Assembly (NCBI GenBank): GCA_963734575.1
Contig: CAVTHT010000004.1
Coordinates: 1 to 64,000, forward strand
Origin: CAIWHR01 sp963734575
GTDB lineage: Bacteria; Pseudomonadota; Gammaproteobacteria; Burkholderiales; Casimicrobiaceae
Direction: 5' to 3'
DNA: 64,000 nucleotides
A program made the position numbers and the translations under genes. The notes under the pieces are model-generated. The model saw only the letters and a list, made by a program, of their open reading frames with translations, had not been told where the DNA came from and ran no database searches. Positions 38,601-48,550 of this stretch are shown piece after piece (position 1 is the stretch's first letter; each line of letters starts with the position of its first letter).

Positions 38601-38915
38601 AGCCCGACCTACAAGGCGGAGACGTTCACGCGCACTCCTGTAGGTTCACGCGCATTCCGTAGGCAAGGCTTCAGCCTTGCAAATGCCCCGTCAGGCTGAA
38701 GCCCGACCTACAAGGTCGCAACGCTCACGCGCCTTCCTGTAGGTTCACGCGCATTCCCGTAGGCAAGGCTTCAGCCTTGCAAATGCCCCGTCAGGCTGAA
38801 GCCCGACCTACAGGTCGCAACGCTCACGCGCATTCCTGTAGGTTCACGCGCATTCCCGTAGGCAAGGCTTCAGCCTTGCAAATGCCCCGTCAGGCTGAAG
38901 CCAGATCCTGCAAGC
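38591..38915. repeat. Tandem array of three 99-100-base units plus a partial fourth
   Basis: Units start at 38591, 38690, 38790 and 38889. Each contains GTCAGGCTGAAGCCCGACCT, then CTCACGCGC-rich sequence, TGTAGGTTCACGCGCATTCC, and a strong palindrome GCAAGGCTTCAGCCTTGC. The first unit overlaps the mtfA stop, the last runs into a gap before the aidB stop. No gene is seen in the 359 bases from 38601 to 38959. The core matches the array near valS. Confidence 0.9.
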
Positions 38916-38959
38916 CCAGCAGCCGCTTGCAGGCGCGATCACGCGCAGGCGGGCGTGAA

Positions 38960-40594
38960 TCACTCCGGCAGCGCGCGCTGCAGGACGAGCGACGCCTGCC
39001 GCGCGTCGGGCAGGGTTCCGAACACGGCGCCACCGAAACGGTCCGGCTGCAGGCGCGACGCGCAGAACGCAGCGGCGACCTCCGAAGGCGCGTGCCGCAG
39101 CAGCAGCGACGCCTGCATCAGCACGGCAATGCCTTGCGCGACGCGGCGCGCGTTGCTCTCCGGCAACTCTCCGGTCAGCGACCCTTCGAGCGCGCGCAAC
39201 GCATCGTCGAACGCGGCGTGCATGCCGCGCGCACCGGCAAGCTCCGCGTGCAGCGCCTCGATCGCGGCAGGCTCCCGCTGCATGGTGCGCAAGGCGTCCA
39301 GACACATGACGTTGCCGGAACCTTCCCAGATCGAATTCACCGGCAGCTCGCGGTAGAAGCGGGGCAGCGCCGAGCTTTCGACGTAGCCGTTTCCACCCAG
39401 CACTTCCATCGCCTCGGCGGCAAATGTCGGACCGCGCTTGCACACCCAGAACTTCGCCGCCGGCGTCACCAGGCGCGCCAGCGCGCGCTCCGTGTCGGCG
39501 GAACTCTCGAATGCGCGCGCAAGACGCAGCGCGAGCGCGGTGGCGGCCTCGGTCTCCAGCGCGAGATCGGCGAGCACGTTCTGCATCAGCGCCTGCTCCG
39601 ACAGGAGCCGGCCGAATGCGACGCGCTGCCGTGCATGGTGCAGCGCGCGGGCGAGCGCGCCGCGCATGATGCCCGCACTGCCCAGCACGCAGTCGAGACG
39701 GGTGTAGCGCACCATCTCCAGAATCGTCGTCACGCCCTTGCCCGGAACGCCGATGCGCCAGGCGAGGGCCTCGTCGAACTCCACCTCCGACGAGGCGTTC
39801 GAGCGGTTGCCGAGCTTGTCCTTCAGGCGATTGATGCGAATGGCATTGCGCCGGCCATCGGGCGTGAAGCGGGGCAGGAAGAAGCAGGACAGTCCGGCCT
39901 CCTCCTGTGCGAGCAGGAGATGCGCGTCACATTGCGGTGCCGAGAAGAACCACTTGTGACCGGTGATGCGGAACGTGTCGCCGGCGCCGGCCATCGCGCG
40001 TGTCCGGTTGCTGCGGACGTCGGAGCCGCCCTGGCGTTCCGTCATGCCCATGCCGAGCAGCGCGCCGCGCTTTTGCGCGACCGGCAACGAGCGCGGGTCG
40101 TGCTCCCGCGCGAGCAGCCGGGGCAGCCATAGGCTCGTGAGATCCGGCACCGCGTCCGCGTGGGACTGCAGCACGGGGATGCCGGCGAAGGTCATGGTCA
40201 AGGGGCACTGCGTGCCGTTCTCGACCTGCCCGTGCAGGAAAGCCTTCGCGGCGCGCGCGACCATGGCGCCCGGCGCCGGTTGCGCCCATGGCATCGAGTG
40301 TTCGCCGGCTTCCTTGCCGAGCGCCATCAGCGCATCCCACGCAGGGTGGAAGGTGACCTCGTCCACGCGCTCGCCGCCCGCATCGAAGCTCACGAGCTCG
40401 GGCGCGAAGCGGTTGGCGACCTCGGCGGACGCCAGCACCTCGGACGTCCCCAGGCGCGCGCCGAACGCGGCAAGCTCCGTCGCGAACGCCTGCGCGCCAT
40501 CGCGTGCAACCGCTTCCCGCAACGCCTGGTCGTCGAGGTACAGGTTGCGATCGCCGTACGGTGCGGGCTGGTTGGGAAACGGCGTGAGCATCAT
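38960..40594 (-). CDS. aidB: AidB-like acyl-CoA dehydrogenase family protein
   Basis: A flavoprotein of 544 residues, the length of AidB, the adaptive response protein linked to alkylation damage. Features include TMTFAGIPVLQSHADAVPDL, GMGMTERQGGSDVRSNRT, GHKWFFSAPQCDAHLLLAQ, the FAD-binding IYREL-type segment FYRELPVNSIWEGSGNVMCLD and GLFLxR-like flavin contacts. The ATG at 40594 overlaps the stop of the EamA transporter gene. GGGAG lies close upstream. Confidence 0.88.
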   Translation of the reverse strand: MMLTPFPNQPAPYGDRNLYLDDQALREAVARDGAQAFATELAAFGARLGTSEVLASAEVANRFAPELVSFDAGGERVDEVTFHPAWDALMALGKEAGEHSMPWAQPAPGAMVARAAKAFLHGQVENGTQCPLTMTFAGIPVLQSHADAVPDLTSLWLPRLLAREHDPRSLPVAQKRGALLGMGMTERQGGSDVRSNRTRAMAGAGDTFRITGHKWFFSAPQCDAHLLLAQEEAGLSCFFLPRFTPDGRRNAIRINRLKDKLGNRSNASSEVEFDEALAWRIGVPGKGVTTILEMVRYTRLDCVLGSAGIMRGALARALHHARQRVAFGRLLSEQALMQNVLADLALETEAATALALRLARAFESSADTERALARLVTPAAKFWVCKRGPTFAAEAMEVLGGNGYVESSALPRFYRELPVNSIWEGSGNVMCLDALRTMQREPAAIEALHAELAGARGMHAAFDDALRALEGSLTGELPESNARRVAQGIAVLMQASLLLRHAPSEVAAAFCASRLQPDRFGGAVFGTLPDARQASLVLQRALPE

Positions 40595-41517
40595 GAGCTC
40601 CCGGTGGTTGCACCTGCATCCAGTGGTGCGCGCGCGAGCAGCACCACGGCGGTCAGGATGAGCGCTCCGCCGGCGAGCTGCAAGCCTGCGACATGCTCGC
40701 GCAGCACGAGTGTCGCGAGCAGCACGGTGAAGACCGGCTCGATCGTCGAGAGCGTCGCAGCGCGAGTCGGTCCCACGCGTGCCAGGCCCGCGAAATACAG
40801 CGTGATCGCCGCCACCGTCGACACGAGCGCGATGCCGGTCACCGCCCACCATCCGGTTGCGCTGGCGGGCCAGTGCGCACCTCGCAACGCCGTCACCAAC
40901 ACGAACACGACTGCGGCGCTCGACACCACCACCGCCGACATCGCGAGCACCGGCACGTCGCGCGTGATGCGCGCGCCGCCGACGATGTAGCACGCGTAGA
41001 TCACTGCGGCCGTGATGCCCAGTGCGATGCCCGCCGGCTGCGTGGCCGTGCCGCTGGCGTCGCCGCCGAGCAGCGCGGGAACGATCGTGAGGAACGTGCC
41101 CGCGAGCGCGACGACGAGCGCGCCGATCTTGCGCGCGGTGAGCACCTCGTGCAGCAGCCACGCCGAGAGCAATGCCACCAGCGCGGGATGCGTGTAGAGC
41201 AGCAGTGCCACGATCCCGGCCGGCGCGTGGGTGAGCGCCGCGAAGAACGAGAATGCCTGCCCCGCGTAGCCGATCGCGCCGAGCAGCACGAGCCCGATGA
41301 GGTTGCCACCGCGCGGCAGGCCCGCGCCACTCGCGAGCGCCATGGCGACGATGATGATCGCGGCGATCGCGAAGCGCAGTGCCAGCAGGGTCGGGATATC
41401 GACGCCGTCGGCGTACGCGATGCGGGCGAGGATCGCCATCGCCCCGAAGCCGAGGGCGGACGCGACGATGCACGCGACGCCCGCGATGCTTCGCGAGTCC
41501 GTGGCGGGGCTGTGCAG
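40591..41517 (-). CDS. EamA/DMT-superfamily transporter
   Basis: A ten-helix inner-membrane protein of about 300 residues with two EamA repeats (SALGFGAMAILARIAYADG and GIALGITAAVIYACYIVGG). The substrate is unknown. No ATG, GTG or TTG is found near the expected start; the placement at CTG 41517, right behind the mogA stop, is tentative and a sequencing error at the start codon is possible. Its stop overlaps aidB (ATGA). Confidence 0.75.
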   Translation of the reverse strand: MHSPATDSRSIAGVACIVASALGFGAMAILARIAYADGVDIPTLLALRFAIAAIIIVAMALASGAGLPRGGNLIGLVLLGAIGYAGQAFSFFAALTHAPAGIVALLLYTHPALVALLSAWLLHEVLTARKIGALVVALAGTFLTIVPALLGGDASGTATQPAGIALGITAAVIYACYIVGGARITRDVPVLAMSAVVVSSAAVVFVLVTALRGAHWPASATGWWAVTGIALVSTVAAITLYFAGLARVGPTRAATLSTIEPVFTVLLATLVLREHVAGLQLAGGALILTAVVLLARAPLDAGATTGSS

Positions 41518-41518
41518 A

Positions 41519-42108
41519 TCAGCCAGGCTTCGCGGCGCCGGGCGGGCGCTGGGCCGACTTCGGCCGGAACGCCCGGCAGACCTCGTCGTTCGTCTCGATG
41601 TACGGGCCGCCGATGAGGTCGATGCAGTACGGCACCGCCGGGAAGATCCCGTCGAGCGTCTCCTTGATCGCCTTCGGCTGTCCCGGCAAGGTTGATGATG
41701 AGCGCGTGCCCGCGGATCACCCCGACCTGCCGCGAAAGGATGGCGGTCGGAACGTACTTGAGGCTCACCTGGCGCATCTGCTCGCCGAAGCCAGGCAGCA
41801 CCTTGTGCGCCACAGCGAGCGTCGCTTCCGGTGTCACGTCGCGCGGCGCGGGCCCCGTGCCGCCGGTGGTGAGCACGAGGTGGCAGCCGCACTGTATCGA
41901 CGAGCTCGATCAGCGTGCGCTCGATCACGGGCTGCTCGTCGGGGATGAGCCGGGTTTCCATCGTCCACGGGCTGCGCACTGCCGCCGCGAACCATTCCTG
42001 CAGGCCCGGTATGCCCTGGTCCTGGTAGACCCCGGCCGACGCACGATCGGAGATCGAGACGAGGCCGATGCGCAGGTTTGCGTTGGTGGTGGCGGCAGGG
42101 TCGGTCAT
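41519..42108 (-). CDS. mogA: Molybdopterin adenylyltransferase MogA (two frameshifts)
   Basis: MogA activates molybdopterin with ATP before Mo insertion, so it feeds cofactor synthesis for both molybdoenzymes here. Frames joined are: LRIGLVSISDRASAGVYQDQ to LIELVDT; then CGCHLVLTTGGTGPAPRDVT to GHALIINL; then PGQPKAIKETLDGIFPAVPY to RPPGAAKPG. The first shift is an extra base at about 41891 (GATACAGTGC), the second an extra T at about 41695 (CCTTGCC). The 590 bases equal 195 residues plus two inserted bases. ATG at 42108. Confidence 0.9.
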
Positions 42109-42146
42109 GGCGGCATCCGTGCGGGCATCGACGCGGCTACGCTCGG

Positions 42147-42729
42147 TCACTCGTCGGCGTTCCGGCTGCCACGGTCGAGCAGCTCCTTCAACGTGCGGAA
42201 GAGGTCGCGATACGCGTGCGGCGGCTCTCCGCGCGCACGCTCGTCACGCGCCTTGGCGATGAGCGAGCGCAACCGGGGCCGGTCGAGCTGGGGGTGCTCG
42301 GCCGCCAGCGCATCGAGCGCCGCGGGGTCGTCGAGCAGGCGGTCGCGCCAGCGCTCCAGCGCGTGCTGCCGGGCGGCGTCGTGCTGACGGCCCTGCGCGA
42401 GCGCTTCGAGGCGCTGCACGATGGGTGCGGGATCGACGTCGCGCATCAGCCTGCCGACGTACTGAAGCTGCCGCTTGCGCCCGCCGTGCGCGGTGATGGC
42501 GCGCGCCTCGACGATGGCCTCGCGCAGGCGCTCGGGCAGCTCGACGCCGGCAAGCAGGGCGTTGAACTGCCGCGGCTCGAGTTCCACCAGCTGTCTCGCC
42601 GATGTCCTGCAGCGCGTGCATGGCCGCCTTGCGCCTCGTCTTGGAGAGCGGCGCCTCTTCGCCGGGAGCGATGTCCGGCATGTTGTCGCGCACAGGTTTG
42701 CCGCGTTGCTGTTCGTCGGGTCGGGACAC
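42147..42729 (-). CDS. darP: Ribosome-associated protein DarP/YjgA (DUF615, one frameshift)
   Basis: The product has the DUF615 signatures LSKTRRKAAMHALQDIGE and RKRQLQYVGRLMRDVDPAPI. It assists late 50S assembly in enterics. The two parts lie in different frames, joined at about 42597 where one extra A is present (GAGACAGCTGG); 583 bases equal 193 residues plus one insertion. Start taken as GTG at 42729; an ATG at 42681 is possible. It is divergent from pmbA, the usual arrangement, and is followed by mogA, the EamA gene and aidB on the same strand. Confidence 0.88.
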
Positions 42730-42862
42730 GATTTCAGGCGGTCCGCCATGCGCCGCGGAGGGCCGGCATTCCGATAAGGCGTGAGGGTCTCGTTTGCTAT
42801 CATAGCCCACCCCTCCGCGTCGATCATTCGATACCGCGGCAACGACAGCGAGACCGTGGACG

Positions 42863-44276
42863 ATGACCAGAGCACGAGAGCAATCCCAGACTTCCGGCGA
42901 TCCGCGCAGGAGCATGCACGCAGGTGACGCCGCCGCGGGCGACGAGCGCTTCCCGCTCGCCACGCCCGAGCTCGAGCGCGTCGCCGAAGCGGTGCTCGAT
43001 GCAGCACGCGCCGGCGGCGCCACTGCGGCCGAGACCGATGTCTCGCAGGCCGTCGGGCTTTCGCGTCACCGTGCGCAAGGGCGAAGTCGAAACGATCGCC
43101 TACAACCGTGACAAGGGCATCGGCGTCACCGTCTATCTCGGGCAGCATCGCGGCCACGCGAGCACCGCCGACTTCTCGACCGATGCCATCCGCTCGACGG
43201 TCGACAAGGCGCTCACCATCGCGCGCTACACGGCCGAGGATCCGGCTTCGGGCCTCGCCGATCCGGAGCGCCTCGCGCGCACGTTCCCCGATCTCGACCT
43301 GTATCACCCGTGGGATGTCAGCGTCGAGGAGGCCATCGCGATCGGCCGCGACGCGGAAGCGGCTGCGCTCGCCGTCGACGCGCGCCTGACCAACACCGAA
43401 GGCTCGACCGTCGCGCGCAGCGAATCGGAGTTCGTGTACGCGAACACCAACGATTTCCTGCACGGCTATCGCAATTCGCGCCATCACGTCGATTGCTCGG
43501 TCATCGGCGAGGAACGCGGCGCGATGCAGCGCGACTACTGGTACACGACCGCGCGCGCCGCTGCCGATCTCCTGGCGGCACGCGACGTCGGCCGCATCGC
43601 GGGCGAGCGCACCGCACGCCGGCTCAACGCGCGCCAGCTCGGCACGCTGGAATGTCCCGTCCTGTTCGAGGCGCCCGAAGCCGCCGACCTCATCGGCTAC
43701 TTCGTCGGCGCGGTATCGGGCGGCGCCCTCTACCGCAAGTCATCGTTCCTGCTCGATTCGCTCGGCCAGGAAGTGTTCGCGCCGCACGTGTCCATTCGCG
43801 AGGAGCCGCACATCCCGCGCGCGCGGGGAAGCGCGCCGTTCGACAACGAAGGCGTCGCGACGGCGCCGCGGCAGGTCGTGCGCAACGGCGTCGTGGAGGG
43901 CTACTTCCTCGGCAGCTACTCGGCGCGCAAGCTCGGCATGGCCACCACCGGGAACGCCGGCGGCAATCACAATCTCGTCGTGAGTCATGGCGACGAGGAC
44001 CTCGCCGGCCTGATGCGCCGCATGGGTCGCGGCCTGTTCGTGACCGAGCAGCTGGGGCAGGGCGTGAACCCGGTCACGGGCGACTTCTCGCGCGGCGTCG
44101 CGGGCTTCTGGATCGAGAACGGCGAGATCGCGTACCCGGTCGAGGAGATCACGATCGCCGGGAACCTGAAGGACATGTTCCGCGACATCGTCGCGATCGG
44201 CAGCGACGTCGACCTGCGCGGCTCGCGGCACGTGGGCTCGGTGCTCATTGGCCGCATGACCGTGGCCGGGCGCTGA
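42863..44276 (+). CDS. pmbA: Metalloprotease PmbA/TldE (one frameshift)
   Basis: PmbA works with TldD in peptide maturation and degradation. The N-terminal part (FPLATPELERVAEAVLDAA to SQAVGLS) and the rest (VTVRKGEVETIAYNRDKGIG onward) are in different frames; an extra C at about 43061 (TCGCGTCACC) explains it, and 1414 bases equal 470 residues plus one. Conserved features: VGAVSGGALYRKSSFLLDSLGQ, YSARKLGMATTGNAGG and VAGFWIENGEIAYPVEEITIAG. Start at ATG 42863. Confidence 0.93.
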
Positions 44277-44314
44277 TCCGGCCGACGCAGCACTCATCGG
44301 CCGCCACCCACACG

Positions 44315-45943
44315 ATGCTGCAGCCGATGTTCAACTGGTTTCGCGGCTTCCACGACCCGCTGCGTAATGCGAAGAGTGCAGCGCGCTGGATTGCGCCCTA
44401 CGCTACCGCCGACGCGATGGCCGTGCAGCGCGAGGCGCTCGAGCTCGTGGCACAGTTCCCGGGCCGGCGGCGCGACGTGGGCGTGGGCCAGGTCGAGGCG
44501 CTGCTGCGCATCGACGCGCGGCTCGAGCAGGTGATCGCACAGCTCACGCAGCAATACACCGTCACCTACACCAAGAGCTCGAGCGTCGAGTCGCGGCTGT
44601 GGCACTGCGTGTTCGATCTCGTCAAGGCGTTCACCGCGGCCTACCAGGCATCGCTCAAGGCCGGGTATCCGCATGCCGAGAACAAGCGCTGGCGCGCGAT
44701 CCTCCCGTGGGTGCTCGTGCGCCTCGCCCACTACAAGGGCATCGACGGCAAGTTCCGGCTGTTCCGCTACGGCCACTGGATCCCGGCGCAGTGGCGCGAA
44801 CTGCACGAGCTCTACGAGTTCGCGCGCATGCGCGGCTGGCAGCGCGAGCAGCTCGTGTTCGGCTCGGCGCCGTTCTCGCGGCCCGGCGTGTGCGTCGAGC
44901 AGGAGTACCTGCAGACGCTGCTCCTGATGCGCCTCGATTCGGGCAACTTCACGCCCGACCAGATCGAATGGGTGGCGCGGCAGCTCGAGGACTGGGCGCC
45001 GTCGCTCGCGCTCGTGCCGCCGCCCGGCACCGGGGCGAGCTTCTACGTCGACCTCACCGGCACGCAGGGCCTGCGGCGTCTCGATCGCCCGCATGCCGGC
45101 GGCCGTCTCCTCTTCCTCGACGCCGGCCCGGTTTACCAGCGCGTGATCGAGCGCATGCGCTGGTTGCCGGAGCAGGACGACGACACCACCAAGCCCGGCG
45201 AGATGCCGGCGCGCGAGCAGCGCCTGCTCCTGATGCGCCTCGCATCGCTGTTCGGCCCGGACTCGCTCGCGATGGCACCTCGCGCGCCGCGCTATGCGAC
45301 GGACGCGGAGGTCCGGGTGGTGGTCGGACTGCCGGCGCTCTGTCGCGCCATCGCCGAGATCCCGCCGCTGCCGGAGTCCGCGCGCACGCCCGCCGTGCGC
45401 ACGAGCTACGACGAGATCACGCAGCTCGTCAGCACCACGGTGAATCCGGAATCGGTGGCCCGCCGGGTACGTGGCGCGACGTGGAAGATGTCGGACCGAA
45501 GCGACAGCGGCTGTCGCCTGACCGCGCCGTCGGGCGAAGCGCCTACGCGTCTCGGCGAGTTGCTCGCCATGAAGGAAGCCGACACCTGGTCCCTTGCGGT
45601 GGTGCGGCGGATGCAGCGACAGCAGGTCGACGAATCGACGGTCGGCGTGGAGATCATCGCGCGCCGGCTGGTGCGCGTGCTGCTGCGCAACTGGCTCGCC
45701 CCCACCGATGCCGAGCGCAGCGCGGAGCGGCCGTTCTTCGGCATCTACCTGCCGGCGCATCCGGAGAACCGGCGCGCGTCGCAGCGAAGCCTGATCGGCC
45801 CGGACGACAAGTTCGTCCCCGGTGGCATGGTCGAGCTCGACACCGGCAATGCGCGCTACCTCATCCGCTTCACCCACACGTTCGAGCGCCAGTCCGGCTG
45901 GGCGTGGGCGATGTTCACCGCGGTGCGCAAGCTTGGCGGTTGA
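44315..45943 (+). CDS. Conserved hypothetical protein with PilZ-like C-terminal region
   Basis: The 542-residue soluble protein begins MLQPMFNWFRGFHDPLRNAKSAA. The N-terminal two thirds are helical with no catalytic motif I can name. Around residues 385-450 the pattern MSDRSDSGCRLTAPSGEA, then RLGELLAMKE, WSLAVVRRMQR and VGVEIIARR resembles a PilZ domain, but the RxxxR c-di-GMP motif is not clear. It follows pmbA closely and looks intact. It belongs to a type I know from betaproteobacterial genomes only as hypothetical. Confidence 0.6.
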   Translation: MLQPMFNWFRGFHDPLRNAKSAARWIAPYATADAMAVQREALELVAQFPGRRRDVGVGQVEALLRIDARLEQVIAQLTQQYTVTYTKSSSVESRLWHCVFDLVKAFTAAYQASLKAGYPHAENKRWRAILPWVLVRLAHYKGIDGKFRLFRYGHWIPAQWRELHELYEFARMRGWQREQLVFGSAPFSRPGVCVEQEYLQTLLLMRLDSGNFTPDQIEWVARQLEDWAPSLALVPPPGTGASFYVDLTGTQGLRRLDRPHAGGRLLFLDAGPVYQRVIERMRWLPEQDDDTTKPGEMPAREQRLLLMRLASLFGPDSLAMAPRAPRYATDAEVRVVVGLPALCRAIAEIPPLPESARTPAVRTSYDEITQLVSTTVNPESVARRVRGATWKMSDRSDSGCRLTAPSGEAPTRLGELLAMKEADTWSLAVVRRMQRQQVDESTVGVEIIARRLVRVLLRNWLAPTDAERSAERPFFGIYLPAHPENRRASQRSLIGPDDKFVPGGMVELDTGNARYLIRFTHTFERQSGWAWAMFTAVRKLGG

Positions 45944-46093
45944 AACGGGCGCCGCCCCGTCGTTCGAATGCGCCCGCCCGAGAGGCCGTTCCGCTAGAAT
46001 CCGCACCAAGCACCCGGCACGCCACGGCGATTCACATGCCCGATCGACGGTGATCCGGATGCCTCCGTTCAAAATCGCATTCGAAGGAGCGTC

Positions 46094-47205
46094 ATGTCGC
46101 GTCGTTCATTCCTGAAAACCGCGGGTGCCGGCCTCGCCGCCGGCGCGCTGGCGAGCCCGGCGCTCGCGCAGAACGCGCCCGAGGTCAAGTGGCGCCTCGC
46201 GTCCAGCTTCCCCAAGAGCCTCGACACCATCTTCGGCGCCGCGGAGCTCATCTCGCCGCCGAGTGGCTGCGCTGACCGGCAACCGCTTCCAGATCCAGGT
46301 CTTCGCGGGCGGCGAGATCGTGCCGCCGTTCCAGGTCGTCGATGCCGTGCAGAACGCCACCGTCGAGTGCGCGCATACGGCGCCGTACTACTTCTTCGGC
46401 AAGGATCCGACGTTCGCGATCGGCTGCGCGATTCCCTTCGGCATGAACACCCGGCAGCAGAACGCGTGGATGTACCACGGCGGCGGGCTGCAGCTCATGC
46501 GCGACTTCTACAGGCAGTACAACATCATCAGCTTCCCGGCCGGCAACACGGGCGCGCAGATGGGCGGCTTCTTCCGCAAGGAGATCAAGACGGTCACCGA
46601 TCTCAAGGGACTGAAGATTCCGCATCGCGGGCGTGGCCGGGACCGTCATGGCGAAGCTCGGCGCCGTGCCGCAGCAGATCGCCGGCGGTGACATCTATCC
46701 TGCGCTGGAGAAGGGCACCATCGACGCCGCCGAATGGGTCGGTCCCTACGACGACGAGAAGCTCGGCCTCTACAAGGTCGCCAAGTACTACTACTACCCC
46801 GGCTGGTGGGAAGGCGGTCCCGAGCTCGACCTGTACGTGAACATCAAAGCCTGGGAAGCCCTGCCCAAGGAATACCAGAACGCGCTCGAGGCTGCGTGCG
46901 CCGAGGCGAACATCGACATGACCGCGAAGTACGACGCCGCCAATCCCGCGGCGCTGCGTCGCCTCGTGGCCAATGGCGTCCAGCTGCGTCCGTATCCGCG
47001 CGCGATCATGGAAGCAGGCTACAAGGCGGCGCACGAAGTGTACGACGAGACGGCCGCGAAGAACGCCAGCTTCAAGAAGATCTACGAACCCTGGAAGAAG
47101 TTTCGCGACGACCAGGTGCTGTGGTTCCGCGTCGCCGAGGAGAACTACGACAACTTCATGGCTTCGGCGAGCCAGTCGAGCCAGGCGAGCAAGGCGAAGA
47201 AGTAG
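46094..47205 (+). CDS. TRAP transporter DctP-type binding protein, copy 1 (two frameshifts)
   Basis: A periplasmic solute receptor with a Tat-like signal (MSRRSFLKTAGAGLAAGAL). It pairs with a membrane permease of the DctQM type. Three frames cover it: to about 46258, then VAALTGNRFQIQVFAGGEIV to GLKI, then from about 46618 MAKLGAVPQQIAGGDIYPAL to the end. At the second site an extra C (ATTCCGCATC) is clear by comparison with copy 2. The 1112 bases equal 369 residues plus two. GAAGGAG precedes the ATG. It is closely similar to the next gene along its whole length. Confidence 0.88.
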
Positions 47206-47312
47206 CCGGTCCGCACCGACAACGATCGAACTGCCGCACTCCGGAGCGCTGCAGCAGAAGGACCTTGTACGTCGATGTATTCCACCACCCAACCTAGATG
47301 AGGAGGAGCATC

Positions 47313-48419
47313 ATGTCACGCCGTTCATTTCTGAAAACAGCAGGTGCCGGGGTTGCGGCGGGGGCGCTCGCCACGCCCGCGCTCGCGCAGGGCGCGCCGG
47401 AGGTCAAGTGGCGCCTCGCGTCGAGCTTCCCGAAGAGCCTCGACACCATCTACGGGGCCGCGGAAGTCATCTCGAAGCGCGTCGCGGCGGCGACCGGGGG
47501 CAAGTTCCAGATCCAGACGTTTGCCGCCGGCGAGATCGTGCCCGCATTCCAGGTCGTGGACGCGGTGCAGAACGCCACGGTGGAGTGCTGCCACACCGCG
47601 CCGTACTACTTCTTCGGCAAGGACCCGACGTTCGCGTTCGCGTGCGCGGTGCCCTTCGGCATGAACTGCCGCCAGCAGAACGCGTGGATGTACCACGGTG
47701 GCGGCCTGCAGCTCATGCGCGACTTCCTGAAGACGTACAACATCATCAACTTCCCGGCGGGCAACACCGGTGCGCAGATGGGCGGCTTCTTCCGCAAGGA
47801 GCTGAAGACGCTGAACGACATGAAGGGCCTCAAGATGCGCATCGGCGGATTCGCCGGCGCGGTGCTGCAGAAGCTCGGCCTCGTGCCGCAGCAGATTCCC
47901 GGCGGCGACATCTACCCGGCGCTGGAGAAGGGCACCATCGACGCGGCGGAGTGGGTCGGCCCGTACGATGACGAGAAGCTCGGGCTGTACAAGGTCGCCA
48001 AGTACTACTACTACCCCGGCTGGTGGGAAGGCGGCCCGGAGCTCGACCTCTTCGTCAACCAGGCCGCGTGGGACAAGCTGCCGAAGGAGTATCAGGCGAT
48101 TCTCGAAGCCGCATGCTACGAGGCCAACCTGGACATGATGGCCAAGTACGACGCGCTGAACCCCGCGGCATTGCGCCGGCTCGTGGCCAACGGCGTGCAG
48201 CTTCGTCCGTTCCCGCGCGAGATCATGCAGGCCTCGTGGAAGGCGGCGAACGAGGTATTTGACGAGACCTCGGCGAAGAATCCGGCGTTCAAGAAGGTCT
48301 ACGACTCCTGGAAGAAATTCCGCGACGACGACATCCTGTGGTTCCGGGTCGCCGAGCAGAACTTCGACATCTTCATGGGATCGGCGACGCAGACGACGGG
48401 CGCCGCGAAGAAATCCTGA
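47313..48419 (+). CDS. TRAP transporter DctP-type binding protein, copy 2
   Basis: The 368-residue intact paralogue of the preceding gene, with Tat-like signal MSRRSFLKTAGAGVAAGALA, and the receptor segments FQVVDAVQNATVECCHTAPY, QQNAWMYHGGGLQLMRDFL and AAEWVGPYDDEKLGLYKVAK. The start at 47313 is chosen because AGGAGG lies just upstream; an in-frame ATG at 47298 overlaps that site. Family members bind organic acids or related anions; the ligand is unknown. A terminator follows. Confidence 0.92.
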   Translation: MSRRSFLKTAGAGVAAGALATPALAQGAPEVKWRLASSFPKSLDTIYGAAEVISKRVAAATGGKFQIQTFAAGEIVPAFQVVDAVQNATVECCHTAPYYFFGKDPTFAFACAVPFGMNCRQQNAWMYHGGGLQLMRDFLKTYNIINFPAGNTGAQMGGFFRKELKTLNDMKGLKMRIGGFAGAVLQKLGLVPQQIPGGDIYPALEKGTIDAAEWVGPYDDEKLGLYKVAKYYYYPGWWEGGPELDLFVNQAAWDKLPKEYQAILEAACYEANLDMMAKYDALNPAALRRLVANGVQLRPFPREIMQASWKAANEVFDETSAKNPAFKKVYDSWKKFRDDDILWFRVAEQNFDIFMGSATQTTGAAKKS

Positions 48420-48439
48420 CCGGCCTCGCGCCGACTGCA

Positions 48440-48467
48440 AAAGCCCCGCACGCGCGGGGCTTTTTTC
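48440..48467 (+). terminator. Terminator after the tandem dctP genes
   Basis: AAAAGCCCCGC-ACGC-GCGGGGC followed by TTTTTT: an 8-base-pair GC hairpin with a T run, about 20 bases past the stop. Confidence 0.92.
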
Positions 48468-48550
48468 TTGGGGAGATCCCCTGGCCGGTCGCGAGCGTCC
48501 GCTCCTGCCATGGCGCACGCCAGTCGACGCAGGAGGCGTGCCGGGCCAAA

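Noticed and set aside
38591..38915. CRISPR array
   Set aside because: Units are 99-100 bases and nearly identical throughout, with no unique spacers, and no cas genes are near.
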